Below are positions 17,269 to 25,737 of a DNA stretch of 64,000 nucleotides, one piece after another. The stretch's first letter is position 1. Each line of letters opens with the position of its first letter. A program made the position numbers and the translations under genes. Origin of the DNA: Trinickia mobilis (GTDB taxonomy: Bacteria > Pseudomonadota > Gammaproteobacteria > Burkholderiales > Burkholderiaceae); contig NZ_JAFLRF010000006.1 in the NCBI RefSeq assembly GCF_017315705.1, forward strand, positions 250,810 to 314,809, written 5' to 3'. The notes beneath the pieces were generated by a model. That model was not told where the DNA came from. It searched no databases and saw only the letters and a list, made by a program, of their open reading frames with translations.

Positions 17269-18210
17269 ATGGATACTCAAAAGATCGAAGGTCTCTGGAC
17301 GCATCTGCATTGGCTCGCCATGCTCGCCGAGCAAGGCAGCTACACGGCGACGGCGTCACGGCTGGGCGTCAGCAAGGCGGCAGTGAGCCAGCGCATTTCC
17401 GAGCTGGAACGCGCCGCCGGGATTTCGCTGGTGCAGCGCACCACGCGCAGCGTCCGGCTCACGGAGGCCGGACAGCGGCTCGTCGACAACACGCGCGGCC
17501 AGTACGAGCAGATCGCGGCGAGCTTCGCGACCGTGCGGGAATTGGCGGGCGTGGCGCGCGGGCTCGTGCGCGTCACGGCGCCCGTCGCGTTTGCGCGGCA
17601 ACAGTTGCTGCCGAAGCTGTCCGGGTTCTTGCGCGCGAATCCCGAGATTCGCGTCCAACTGGAAGTTTCCGACAGGCTGATTTCCCTCGCGGTGGAGGGA
17701 TTCGATCTCGCGATTCGGCACAGCGCCGCCGCGCCCGATACGCACGTCGCCTGGAAGCTCTGCGAAACCCAATCGGTGATCGTTGCGACGCGCGCCTATC
17801 TGCGCAAGCGCGGCACGCCCCGGATTCCGCAGGATCTATCCGTCCACGACTGTTTGTTCTATCCACGCTCGACAGGAGCGCCGATGTGGTCGTTCGAACG
17901 CAAAGCGGCGCGAAAGACGGCCGCCACAACGGTCTCGCTGCCCATCAACGGTCCGTTTTCCGCCAACAACAGCGAAACGCTGCGCGACGCGGCGCTCGAC
18001 GATCTCGGCATCGCCCTGTTGCCGGATTTCACGGCTCAGGCGGCCGTCAAAGCCGGCAAGCTGGTCGTGCTCTTGCCCGAATGGCGCGTCACCGGCACGT
18101 TCGCGGAGCAGCTCTACATCCTGCGCCCCTATACGTCCCACGTGCCGCGTGCGGTCGGAGTCTTCGTCGCTTACCTTCGCGAGCACTTTGCCGAAGGCTT
18201 TCCGGTGTAA
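17269..18210 (+). CDS. LysR-family transcriptional regulator, divergent from mmsA
   Basis: 313 residues from ATG 17269 (MDTQKIEGLWTHLHWLAMLAE); an ATG at 17254 is an alternative. HTH at about 21-45 (SYTATASRLGVSKAAVSQRI). Effector domain about 90-310. A strong inverted repeat, CATTGTT...AACAATG, overlaps the promoter. It most likely controls mmsA (start 108 bp away). The binding ligand is unknown. Confidence 0.93.
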   Translation: MDTQKIEGLWTHLHWLAMLAEQGSYTATASRLGVSKAAVSQRISELERAAGISLVQRTTRSVRLTEAGQRLVDNTRGQYEQIAASFATVRELAGVARGLVRVTAPVAFARQQLLPKLSGFLRANPEIRVQLEVSDRLISLAVEGFDLAIRHSAAAPDTHVAWKLCETQSVIVATRAYLRKRGTPRIPQDLSVHDCLFYPRSTGAPMWSFERKAARKTAATTVSLPINGPFSANNSETLRDAALDDLGIALLPDFTAQAAVKAGKLVVLLPEWRVTGTFAEQLYILRPYTSHVPRAVGVFVAYLREHFAEGFPV

Positions 18211-18256
18211 GCGTCCAAAAGTCACCAGCCAAACAGGCTGCGCCGGCGATGCGCTG

Positions 18257-18526
18257 TCACGCCTGATAGTGGTAGCGACAGGAGATGATGCTGATCTGGA
18301 AATCGTCCGCGTCGTACACGAGGCGGTTCGTATCGTCGATGCGGCGCGACCAAAAGCCGGAGAGGTTCGCCTTCAGCGGTTCCGGCTTGCCGATGCCTTC
18401 GAACGGCGTGCGCTGCGCCTCGCGAATGAGCTGGTTGATGCGCTTGAGGGTCTTGCGGTCCTGCCCCTGCCAATAGACGCAATCGTCCCACGCATCGGGC
18501 GTAAAAAGCACGCGGCGCACGCTCAT
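18257..18526 (-). CDS. yoeB: YoeB-family mRNA-interferase toxin
   Basis: 89 residues (MSVRRVLFTPDAWDDCVYWQGQDRKTL...). RelE/YoeB fold with the family end pattern: EPLKANLSGFWSRRIDDTNRLVYDADD and SCRYHY, which hold the catalytic Glu, Arg, His and Tyr of YoeB. The enzyme cleaves mRNA in the ribosomal A site. Its start overlaps the YefM stop by 4 bases (ATGA), so it is translated in a coupled operon with its antitoxin. Confidence 0.93.
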   Translation of the reverse strand: MSVRRVLFTPDAWDDCVYWQGQDRKTLKRINQLIREAQRTPFEGIGKPEPLKANLSGFWSRRIDDTNRLVYDADDFQISIISCRYHYQA

Positions 18527-18783
18527 TCCGTGTCCTCAGTGAGCTTGCGTTCCTTTGCCTTGCCCTTGCGCAACTGCGCAATCGAGCGCTCGAGGTGGGC
18601 GACGTTGGCCGGCGAGCGAAGCAAATGCACCGTCTCCATCAGGCTGTCGTAATAGTCCTGCGACATGATGACGGCATTCGGCGCATCGCGCCGCGTGATG
18701 AGCGTCACGTCGGCATCGTCGACAACCTGATCGATCACGGTTTTCAGGTTGCCGCGCGCATCCGAGAAATGAATGGTCCGCAT
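18523..18783 (-). CDS. yefM: YefM-family antitoxin
   Basis: 86 residues from ATG 18783 (MRTIHFSDARGNLKTVIDQVV); Phd/YefM N-domain for DNA binding, disordered basic C-tail (RKGKAKERKLTEDTE) for toxin binding. In an operon upstream of yoeB. The promoter has TGTACA palindromes, the usual YefM-YoeB operator sequence, so autoregulation is likely. Confidence 0.93.
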   Translation of the reverse strand: MRTIHFSDARGNLKTVIDQVVDDADVTLITRRDAPNAVIMSQDYYDSLMETVHLLRSPANVAHLERSIAQLRKGKAKERKLTEDTE

Positions 18784-18797
18784 TCGATCACTCCATA

Positions 18798-18844
18798 TGT
18801 ACTTTAAGTTGTACAAGTATAGCGGACCCGGCCAGGCATGTACA
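18798..18844 (-). promoter_or_regulatory. yefM-yoeB promoter with TGTACA operator boxes
   Basis: On the minus strand, TGTACA (18844-18839) stands 17 bp before TATACT (18821-18816), a close sigma-70 arrangement. A second TGTACA (18810-18815) follows the -10 box, and a related box (TGTAC) is at 18798-18802. TGTACA hexamers are the known binding site of YefM proteins. Confidence 0.7.
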
Positions 18845-19060
18845 GCATCTGGTACATGTCCGTCGACCGCGAACCAGATAGTGGGCACGGCCGGCATACG
18901 CAGCCGCTTCTAACCGTGCGCCCGATTTATTCCTTCGACTCAACACTGTTTGTCTCCGCCGGGTATTCGAACTTGGCGGGCACACGCTTAGATTTAGCAC
19001 TCATCGGAGCTGCGAGCCCGATCAGATCCAAAGCTAAATCAACTGACTTCGAGGTTTACT

Positions 19061-19771
19061 ATGAGCAATTCGCAAAAAGTCGCCGTCGTTACCGGCGCAT
19101 CGCAAGGCATCGGCGCAGAAACGGTCAAGGCATTCCGCAAGCTCGGCTATAACGTCGTAGCAACGGCGCGCAGCATCCAGCCGTCGGACAACCCCAACAT
19201 CGCGACCGTGGCGGGCGACATCGCCGACCCGGCCACCGCGCGCCGCGTGATCGACGAAGCCGTGAAGCGCTTCGGCCGCGTCGATACCCTGATCAACAAC
19301 GCCGGCATCTTCATCGCGAAGCCGTTCACCCAGTACACCCCCGAAGACTTCGCCGCGATCACCGCCGTGAACCTGGCGGGCTACTTCTACATCACGCAGC
19401 TCGCCGTCGCCGAAATGGAAAAGCAAAAGAGCGGCCACGTGGTGAACATCACGACGACCTTGGTCGAACACGCCATCGACGGTGTGCCGTCAGTGCTGGC
19501 ATCGCTGACGAAGGGCGGCCTCGCCGCCGCCACGCGCTCGCTCGCGATCGAGTACGCCAAGCGCGGCATTCGCGCGAATGCGGTCGCGCCGGGTGTCATC
19601 AAGTCGCCGATGCACCCGCAGGAAACGCACGCGGCGCTCGGCGCCCTGCATCCGCTGGGCCACATGGGCGAAATGAGCGATATCGTGAACGCCATCCTGT
19701 ATCTCGATTCGGCGCCGTTCGTGACGGGCGAAATCCTGCACGTCGATGGCGGTCAGATCGCCGGCCACTAA
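19061..19771 (+). CDS. SDR-family oxidoreductase
   Basis: 236 residues. Classical SDR: NAD(P)-binding TGASQGIG at residues 11-18, NNAGIF, and a terminal DGGQIAGH that resembles FabG-type ends. The usual YxxxK catalytic pair is not obvious in its normal place: around residue 140-155 I read VEHAIDGVPSVLASLTKGGL, with Ser and Lys but no Tyr. So it may be a divergent or non-catalytic member. It is followed 73 bp later by a broken tautomerase in the same direction. Confidence 0.85.
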   Translation: MSNSQKVAVVTGASQGIGAETVKAFRKLGYNVVATARSIQPSDNPNIATVAGDIADPATARRVIDEAVKRFGRVDTLINNAGIFIAKPFTQYTPEDFAAITAVNLAGYFYITQLAVAEMEKQKSGHVVNITTTLVEHAIDGVPSVLASLTKGGLAAATRSLAIEYAKRGIRANAVAPGVIKSPMHPQETHAALGALHPLGHMGEMSDIVNAILYLDSAPFVTGEILHVDGGQIAGH

Positions 19772-19844
19772 GCATTCGACGAGGAGCGCTGCTTGCCGGC
19801 GCTCCATTCATCCCCATTCATCCATCGCGATCAAGGAGAGCGAG

Positions 19845-20075
19845 ATGCGTATCGTCACGATTCAGGTGACCCGCGAGGGCACCCAGCCCGGCGCCGATTC
19901 AGTTACAGCAGACGAAAAAGCGCAACTCATCAAGGGCGTGAGCCATCTGCTGCTCGACGTGCTGAACAAGCCGCTCGAAGCCACCTTCGTTGTCATCCAA
20001 GAGGTGGAAACGGAAAACTAGGGCTGGGGCGGACTACCGGTTCCCGAGTATCGCAAGCAGCGAGGACTGAAGTAG
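19845..20075 (+). pseudogene. 4-oxalocrotonate tautomerase-like gene with an amber codon
   Basis: From ATG 19845 (AAGGAG upstream), MRIVTIQVTREGTQPGADSV ... VIQEVETEN then TAG at 20019. After the TAG the same frame goes on GWGGLPVPEYRKQRGLK to a stop at 20073-20075, and the family has Trp exactly at the TAG (NWGWGG). A single TGG to TAG change thus removes the last 18 residues. The 58-residue product could still fold, because the core tautomerase is short. Confidence 0.75.
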
Positions 20076-20283
20076 GTCCCACCGTTCGGACGTCCCGCGC
20101 CGCCGGGCTCGGATGACCTGCAAAAAAATACGTTTTGCCATGAAGCACTGATTTCAGTTTATGCTCCCCATGGCATGCGCTTGAGCATCATTCGATGAAG
20201 GCATTGCTTACTGTTCTCGAAGGATCGCGAAGACCGCTGCCGCTGCCGCTATCGCTGCCACCACTGAACAGGAGAACTCGAGA

Positions 20284-20709
20284 ATGACCGATAAACCACT
20301 TACGCTCGGCATCGATCATGTCGGACTGACCGTGCGCGACCTGAGCCTCACGCGCGACTTCTTCGTCAATTGCCTGGGCTGGAAACAGGTCGGCGAGAGG
20401 CCCGCGTACCCCGCCGCTTTCGTTTCGGACGGGCACGTGATGCTGACGCTCTGGGAGGTCACGAATCAGGACGAACGCGTGGAGTTCGACCGCAAGACGA
20501 ACGTCGGCCTGCATCACCTCGCGTTCCGTGTGGGTACCGAAGAAGCGTTTAAGGAGATCTTTGCGCGCGTCTCCCGGTGGCCGGGCGTCCAGGTCGAGTT
20601 TGCGCCGGAGAATCTCGGTGAAGGGCCCAAGCAGCACACGATGGTCTATGAACCGGGCGGCATCCGCCTCGAGTTCGATTTCGATCCGCGCATTCAAGGG
20701 GCGGCCTGA
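20284..20709 (+). CDS. VOC-family (glyoxalase/dioxygenase-like) protein
   Basis: 141 residues. Metal-ligand positions are kept: DHVGLTVRDL (His 11), LHHLAFRV (His about 79-80) and GIRLEFDFDP (Glu near the end). The fold is that of VOC glyoxalase and extradiol dioxygenases. It follows the tautomerase pseudogene by 208 bp, with ribosome site GGAG upstream. Substrate unknown. Confidence 0.85.
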   Translation: MTDKPLTLGIDHVGLTVRDLSLTRDFFVNCLGWKQVGERPAYPAAFVSDGHVMLTLWEVTNQDERVEFDRKTNVGLHHLAFRVGTEEAFKEIFARVSRWPGVQVEFAPENLGEGPKQHTMVYEPGGIRLEFDFDPRIQGAA

Positions 20710-20911
20710 CGCCCTCGCAAGGCGCACCGGCACGATCGCGATTCACTTCGGTCCTGCGTTTCAGCGGGACGCTTCCCGAAGACAGATGCGCAAGTCCATC
20801 AGCTATCAAATCCCGCGATAGCCCTATCGAAACAAACCGTGCATCGCCCTCCGAATCCGTTGCTAAAGTGATCACATCGCAGTGAGGCAGCAATCGGATC
20901 GGAGGTTGGCG

Positions 20912-21952
20912 ATGGATCAGCTTTACCTATTGAGGGCGTTCGTTGCGGCAGCTCGGCTGCGCAGCTTCAGCAAGGCAGCCGCCTCGCTCGGCGTCACGAC
21001 TGGCTCCATTTCGAAAGCGATCGCCAAACTCGAAGCGGCAATCCAGACCCGAGTGCTTCACCGCACGACACGATCGGTCACGCTGACCGAAGAAGCGCAA
21101 TCCTATTACCTCAGCTGCTGCCGGCTACTAGAGGAACTGGACGAGGCTAACCGCCGAATTACGCAGGAAAGGGAAGTCGACAGCGGCAAGCTTCGCCTCG
21201 TGGTCCACCCGATGTTGGTCAGCGAGACGTTCTCGAAGTTTCTGTGGAGCTATCGCGCAATCGCCCCGCACGTGAATCTTGTGGTGTCGGTTCAGGAAGG
21301 CGCGGTCAACCTCTTCGACGGGCACTTCGACATGGCGATTCTCCCGCCTCACCAGGTGGAGCAATCGGCAGCGATTCGCAGAACCTTGTCGAAGTCCTCC
21401 GGGGTCTGGGTCGCTTCTCCGGGATATCTTCGCAAATACGGCACGCCTGCCCGCGCCGCCGACCTCGCCGCGCATTTCTTGCTGCTACTGCCTCAGTCGC
21501 GACAGCGCGGCACGAATTTCATCGAGCTGCTCGAGAACGACGAACCCGTGAAAGTGATTCCGAGGTCCTCCATGGACGGCAATGAAGTGCTCCTGCGCGC
21601 TGCGGCGCTGACGGGCACCGGTATCGCGGAACTGCCGGAAGCGATGGTCCGCGAAGATATTGCGATGGGACATCTGATCCCCGTGCTGCCCGGCTGTTCG
21701 ACCTCGGACGGCAAAGTCGAAATCTGCTTGTTCTATTCGCATCGGGAACTGCTGCCTGCGCGGTTCAGGACGTTCGTGGACTTTTGCACGGAGTTCTTCC
21801 GCCGGGACAGTTCCAGCCGGCGCCCCGAAGCGGGCGCTGCGCTCGCGGAGAAAATCGGCAGCTTGATTGCCACAGCGATTCCACTTGAAAACTCGGAGAT
21901 CCTGTCCGAACGAACGAGGCCGCCTCTGTCTATGCGGCCGTCGGCCGCTTGA
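20912..21952 (+). CDS. LysR-family transcriptional regulator
   Basis: 346 residues from ATG 20912 with GGAGG 7 bases upstream. HTH at about 19-40 (RSFSKAAASLGVTTGSISKAI) and a substrate-binding domain. The C-terminal end (SRRPEAGAALAEKIGSLIATA...) is about 45 residues longer than usual, possibly read-through into a decayed locus: the 3' end overlaps the MFS remnant at 21930. Confidence 0.9.
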   Translation: MDQLYLLRAFVAAARLRSFSKAAASLGVTTGSISKAIAKLEAAIQTRVLHRTTRSVTLTEEAQSYYLSCCRLLEELDEANRRITQEREVDSGKLRLVVHPMLVSETFSKFLWSYRAIAPHVNLVVSVQEGAVNLFDGHFDMAILPPHQVEQSAAIRRTLSKSSGVWVASPGYLRKYGTPARAADLAAHFLLLLPQSRQRGTNFIELLENDEPVKVIPRSSMDGNEVLLRAAALTGTGIAELPEAMVREDIAMGHLIPVLPGCSTSDGKVEICLFYSHRELLPARFRTFVDFCTEFFRRDSSSRRPEAGAALAEKIGSLIATAIPLENSEILSERTRPPLSMRPSAA

Positions 21953-22097
21953 GAAGCGGGATCATCGCCATCATGATCGAGCTGACGATCAGCAACATCA
22001 GGTAGGCGTCGAAGAATCTGACCGTCGAGTCGCGCAGAAGGCCGAAGCTCAAAGGGCCTAACGCCGCGATCATGTAGCCCACGCATAAAACGAACAT
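21930..22097 (-). pseudogene. C-terminal fragment of an MFS transporter (CynX/NimT-like)
   Basis: The minus strand reads MFVLCVGYMIAALGPLSFGL and on to SSIMMAMIPLLKRPTAA and a stop, 55 residues, which looks like the last helix pair of a cyanate-transporter-like MFS protein. The rest of the gene is gone. It overlaps the end of the LysR gene by 23 bases. Confidence 0.6.
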
Positions 22098-22107
22098 CGT
22101 CCATAGT

Positions 22108-22432
22108 CATCCCAGTGGTCAGTTGCTCTACGCGACGTCGGGCTTGATGCGAGCCGCAGCCGATACAGGGGTTGAATCTCGACTACCGGTCCGAGAAAGT
22201 GGGGGGCAGCTCAAGGACGTCAATACGCTTGTTTATCAAGGAAACCGGCCATACGTTTCGGCATTGGGTTCAACAGGTGCGCCTGGCCGAGGCACTGAAT
22301 AGATTGGAGCACGGAGAGTCCATCGCCAATGCAGCGAACGCGCTGGGGTATGCCAGTCCGAGCGCATTCGCCGCGATGTTTCGCAAGACAATGGGGCAAT
22401 CGCCGACGGACTATTTGATGGATCGTGCGTAA
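22108..22432 (+). pseudogene. AraC regulator with an internal deletion
   Basis: From 22108 the plus strand reads HPSGQLLYATSGLMRAAADTG, the start of a cupin-type AraC ligand domain. From 22172, in another frame, it reads EKVGGSSRTSIRLFIKETG ... AANALGYASPSAFAAMFRKTM, the second half of a C-terminal HTH. The middle of the protein and the first HTH are missing. It is divergent from the MFS fragment at 21930, the usual regulator-transporter layout. Confidence 0.7.
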
Positions 22433-22470
22433 GGGGCCGCACTACCGCAAACGAAGCCGCCAGCAGAAGT

Positions 22471-23748
22471 TCACGCTGTCGTCGCCGACGCCTCTCTTTG
22501 CTTTGCCCATTTATCGAGCACCGCGCAGCCGATCAGAAGCGCGCCCGTGACGAAGAACACGTAGCGCATGCCGAAGTGCACGCCGATCGCACCGCCGATC
22601 AGCGGACCGATTACCTGCCCTGCGTATTGCGACGACTGCAGATATCCCAGCATCTTCCCCGATTCGCGCTCATGCACGGCATGGCGCACGAGCTTGGCGA
22701 TGGACGGCAACAGCCCCGCCAGCGTCATGCCCATCAGCCCGCGCAGGGCGGCGAGCTGCCACCATTCGGTGACGAAGGCCTGCGGAATCATCACGAGGCC
22801 CGTCGCCACGAGACAGCCGATGATGACATTCCAGCCGCCGATACGGTCGGCCAGCGCACCGAGCCGCGCGGCCATCAGCATGCTGCCGAACGCGGAGCAT
22901 GCCATCACGATGCCGGCGACCGTCGCGAGCCGGTTATGAGCAACGCCCAACTGTCCGATATACACCGTGATGATCGGCTCGATCGACATGTTGGACAGCA
23001 GCACCATCGTCGCGGTCACGAGCAGTGCCGCAAGCGCCACGTAATTGCGCGTTCCGCCGACGGCCGTTCCCTGCACCTTCTTCGCCTTGGGTTCCGGCCT
23101 TTGGCTGAAGTCTTCGCGGACCAGCGTAAGCGTCAGGATCGCAGCAACGGCAATCATCCCGCCGCCGGCGAAAAAAGCGCCGCGAATACCGATCAGATTC
23201 GGAAGCACACCGCCGATGAGCGGCCCGACGAGATTACCGGCAAGCACGCCTGTCGAGAGCACGCCCAGCGCCCAGCCCGAACGCTCGGGAGGCGCCTGCG
23301 TGCCGATCATCACAATCGCAGCCGACGCGTATCCGCCGATCAAGCCGGCGGCGAATCGCAACGCCACCAGCTCATAGATGTTGTGCGCGAGGCCGATCGT
23401 CGACATGACGATCGCCATGCCGACCGCTGCGCGAACGAGCATCGGCTTGCGCCCATAGCGATCGGCGAGTTGCCCCCAAATCGGGGCGGTGAGCGCCGTA
23501 CCCAGGAATGTGACGCCGAATGCCACGCCGGACCACTGCACGACCGCGGACGTCGACGTGACACCAAGTTGTTGAACGTAAAGCGGCAAAAACGGCAGCA
23601 GCATGCTCAAGCTGACCAGCGTCGTAAATGAGCCGAACACACAGACAATCAGGTTCCTTCGCCAATACTGCGCGTTGCGCGCCGCGTAAGTGACCTTCTC
23701 GGCATGCGGCACTGCCGATCGCGGGAGGGTGGTGGTGGCGTTTTCCAT
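22471..23748 (-). CDS. MFS multidrug/metabolite efflux transporter
   Basis: 425 residues from ATG 23748; an upstream ATG at 23766 is possible. 12-helix MFS protein with the loop 2-3 signature GQLADRYGRKPMLV and helix-5 motif GLIGGYASA. The typical DHA1 (TCR/Tet) family features suggest drug or metabolite export. In the 220 bp upstream only fragments of a possible TetR regulator remain. Confidence 0.9.
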   Translation of the reverse strand: MENATTTLPRSAVPHAEKVTYAARNAQYWRRNLIVCVFGSFTTLVSLSMLLPFLPLYVQQLGVTSTSAVVQWSGVAFGVTFLGTALTAPIWGQLADRYGRKPMLVRAAVGMAIVMSTIGLAHNIYELVALRFAAGLIGGYASAAIVMIGTQAPPERSGWALGVLSTGVLAGNLVGPLIGGVLPNLIGIRGAFFAGGGMIAVAAILTLTLVREDFSQRPEPKAKKVQGTAVGGTRNYVALAALLVTATMVLLSNMSIEPIITVYIGQLGVAHNRLATVAGIVMACSAFGSMLMAARLGALADRIGGWNVIIGCLVATGLVMIPQAFVTEWWQLAALRGLMGMTLAGLLPSIAKLVRHAVHERESGKMLGYLQSSQYAGQVIGPLIGGAIGVHFGMRYVFFVTGALLIGCAVLDKWAKQREASATTA

Positions 23749-23775
23749 TGCAGTTGCGGATATCACTGGGCGCTA

Positions 23776-23970
23776 ATGATGGAGCGCGGGCACACAGGAA
23801 GGGTTGCGAGATCGTTTCCTGCACTAGAAGAATCATTAAGGAGCATTCTAGAGACGGGGCGCGGAGAAATCGCTACCCCCCAGGAACAAATGCTTTTCCT
23901 GGCCGGGCTAGTCGACGGCTTGATGGATCGAGCGGAAACGCTCTATGGAACGACCGGACGGACCTCGCCT
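23776..23970 (+). pseudogene. Possible C-terminal fragment of a TetR-type regulator
   Basis: The plus-strand frame reads ALEESLRSILETGRGEIA and MLFLAGLVDGLMDRAETLYG, similar in style to the ligand domain of TetR proteins. There is no HTH in front of it. It lies divergently from the MFS gene, where a TetR gene would be expected. Assignment is weak. Confidence 0.25.
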
Positions 23971-24856
23971 AGGCCGCGACCATGCGCGGCCCGAACTCCG
24001 AACGCGCGACATCGACAAACGCCCGCATTGCGCTCGACACATAAGCGTCGTGCCGTCGAATGAAGAGCGTTGCGACCTGCGCCTTCTCAGGAGCGATCGG
24101 ATGAACGGCGACGAGATCCTGTCCCGCCGCGTTCGCCACTACGCCGCGAGGCAGCAACGTGATCCCGATACCGGCTGCAACGCACGCGACGATCGCGTCC
24201 AGCGAGCCGAATTCGAGCGGCGTGGCGGTGAGTATTCCCATTTCGGAAAGCAAAGTCTCAAGCCGCTGACGATACGAACAACCGAGGCGAAAGACGATCG
24301 TCTTGAGATCCTTGACCGACCGGATCGACTCCAGCGAGCGCAAGGTGCGCGGCGTCACCAGCACCAATTCCTCTTGAAAGATGGTCTCGGCATGCAGGTC
24401 CGGATGTTCTACCGGTCCGGCGACGAACGCGCCGTCGAGACGGCATTCCGCGACATCTGCCGTCAGGCTGCAACTGGTGCCGGTGGTCAGCGACAACTGC
24501 ACCTGCGGATGCATTCTTGCAAAATTGCTCAGGATGGGAGACAGGCGCAGCGCCGCCGTGGTTTCGAGGGTTCCTAATGCGAGCGCGCCGCTAGGGGGGC
24601 CGTCATCGAGCGCGGCGAGCTTGGCATCCGCGACGAGCTTCGCAATACGCGCCGCGTACGGCAGCATCCGCTGCCCCGCCGGCGTCAAGCTCACGCCGCG
24701 CACGTGCCGCTGAAAGAGCGCAACACCGATTTCCCGTTCCAGAGACCGGATTCGAGCGGTCACATTCGACTGAACGGTATGAAGTTCGGTCGCGGCCCGA
24801 TTCATGCTTCCATGACGAGCCACTGCCTCGAATACCTTGAGGTCGGCAACATCCAT
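23969..24856 (-). CDS. LysR-family transcriptional regulator
   Basis: 295 residues from ATG 24856 with GAGGTG 6 bases upstream. Starts MDVADLKVFEAVARHGSMNR; HTH about 16-40 with ATELHTVQSNVTARIRSLE. The effector domain and VALFQRHVRGVSLTPAG are typical. It lies 66 bp after ohr in the same direction. It resembles the broken LysR at 14669, which belongs to the same subgroup (QSNVTxRI). Confidence 0.93.
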   Translation of the reverse strand: MDVADLKVFEAVARHGSMNRAATELHTVQSNVTARIRSLEREIGVALFQRHVRGVSLTPAGQRMLPYAARIAKLVADAKLAALDDGPPSGALALGTLETTAALRLSPILSNFARMHPQVQLSLTTGTSCSLTADVAECRLDGAFVAGPVEHPDLHAETIFQEELVLVTPRTLRSLESIRSVKDLKTIVFRLGCSYRQRLETLLSEMGILTATPLEFGSLDAIVACVAAGIGITLLPRGVVANAAGQDLVAVHPIAPEKAQVATLFIRRHDAYVSSAMRAFVDVARSEFGPRMVAA

Positions 24857-24922
24857 GCTTTGCACCTCGAACTGGCCGCCCCTGGCAAAGGCGGCCAGCG
24901 ATTGATCGAACGAGAACTCCGC

Positions 24923-25348
24923 TTAGACGAGCGTCAGCGTCACGTCGATGTTGTTGCGCGTCGCGTTCGAATAAGGACAGACGACATGCGCCTTGTTGAT
25001 CAAGTCCTGCGCGGCGTCGCGCGCCATGCCGGGCAGCGAGATTTTCAGCTCGACTTCAATGCCGAAACCATTGGGAATCGGGCCGATGCCGACGTTGCCG
25101 TCGATCGACGCATCCGCGGGCATGGCGATTTTGTCGCGCGCGGCGACGAACTTCATCGCGCCAATGAAGCATGCGCTGTAACCGGCTGCAAACAACTGCT
25201 CGGGATTCGTGCCATCGCCGCCCTTTCCGCCCAGCTCCTTTGGCGTGGTCAGATGCAGATCGAGCTTGCTATCGGGAACCACCGCACGGCCGTCGCGGCC
25301 TCCGGTGACTTGCGCGTGAGCGCGGTAGAGAACCTGTTCGATCGACAT
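24923..25348 (-). CDS. ohr: Organic hydroperoxide resistance protein Ohr
   Basis: 141 residues from ATG 25348 with AAGGAG 6 bases upstream. Contains both active-site cysteines: the peroxidatic one in [16 protein letters not shown] (about residue 60) and the resolving one in [15 protein letters not shown] (about 125). Ohr reduces organic and fatty-acid hydroperoxides. Its regulator gene (OhrR) lies 2 kb away at 27287, separated by a prpD-like gene, in the same strand. Confidence 0.95.
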   Translation of the reverse strand: MSIEQVLYRAHAQVTGGRDGRAVVPDSKLDLHLTTPKELGGKGGDGTNPEQLFAAGYSACFIGAMKFVAARDKIAMPADASIDGNVGIGPIPNGFGIEVELKISLPGMARDAAQDLINKAHVVCPYSNATRNNIDVTLTLV

Positions 25349-25449
25349 TACAAACTCCTTCAGAGAGGATTTAAGTATCCCGCACCGCAAGAGATACCTA
25401 AAAGTTCAAGGACTCGGGTCGCCACGCCAGCCGCGCAATCAGCCCGTCT

Positions 25450-25649
25450 TCACCGCTTGAAGTCTTCGCCGTTGATGCGGCTGGAAACGCTGATATTTTC
25501 AGCCGGATGTTCATGCACGATGACATTGATGATCTTCGGATCCGATCCGATCCGATCGAGTCGTGCGTGACCTGGATGATATCCCGGATGAGCTGTTCGC
25601 GACGTGCTGGCGACAAACCCGCTTTGATGTGGCATTCGATAAAAGGCAC
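25450..25649 (-). pseudogene. 4-oxalocrotonate tautomerase-like gene shifted by a 5-bp repeat expansion
   Basis: ATG 25649 reads MPFIECHIKAGLSPARREQL ... THDSIGSD; the next frame gives PKIINVIVHEHPAENISVSS to a stop at 25450. The junction is an array of GATCC/GATCG units (25539-25558). Removing one 5-bp unit restores a full 63-residue tautomerase with Pro-2 at the start. So expansion by one unit shifts the frame. Confidence 0.75.
25539..25558. repeat. Pentanucleotide tandem repeat (GATCC)3-GATCG
   Basis: Three GATCC copies (25539-25553) are followed by GATCG (25554-25558), inside the tautomerase gene; one unit more than needed for an open frame. A tract like this is prone to slipped-strand changes. 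Confidence 0.7.
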
Positions 25650-25737
25650 GATGAGTCTCCAATCTGCTCATCCGTCCCTCCGTACCGCATGCCGCAAGAT
25701 ATAAGGGCCATGCCGATCTCCTAAGCTCCAGTATCGA

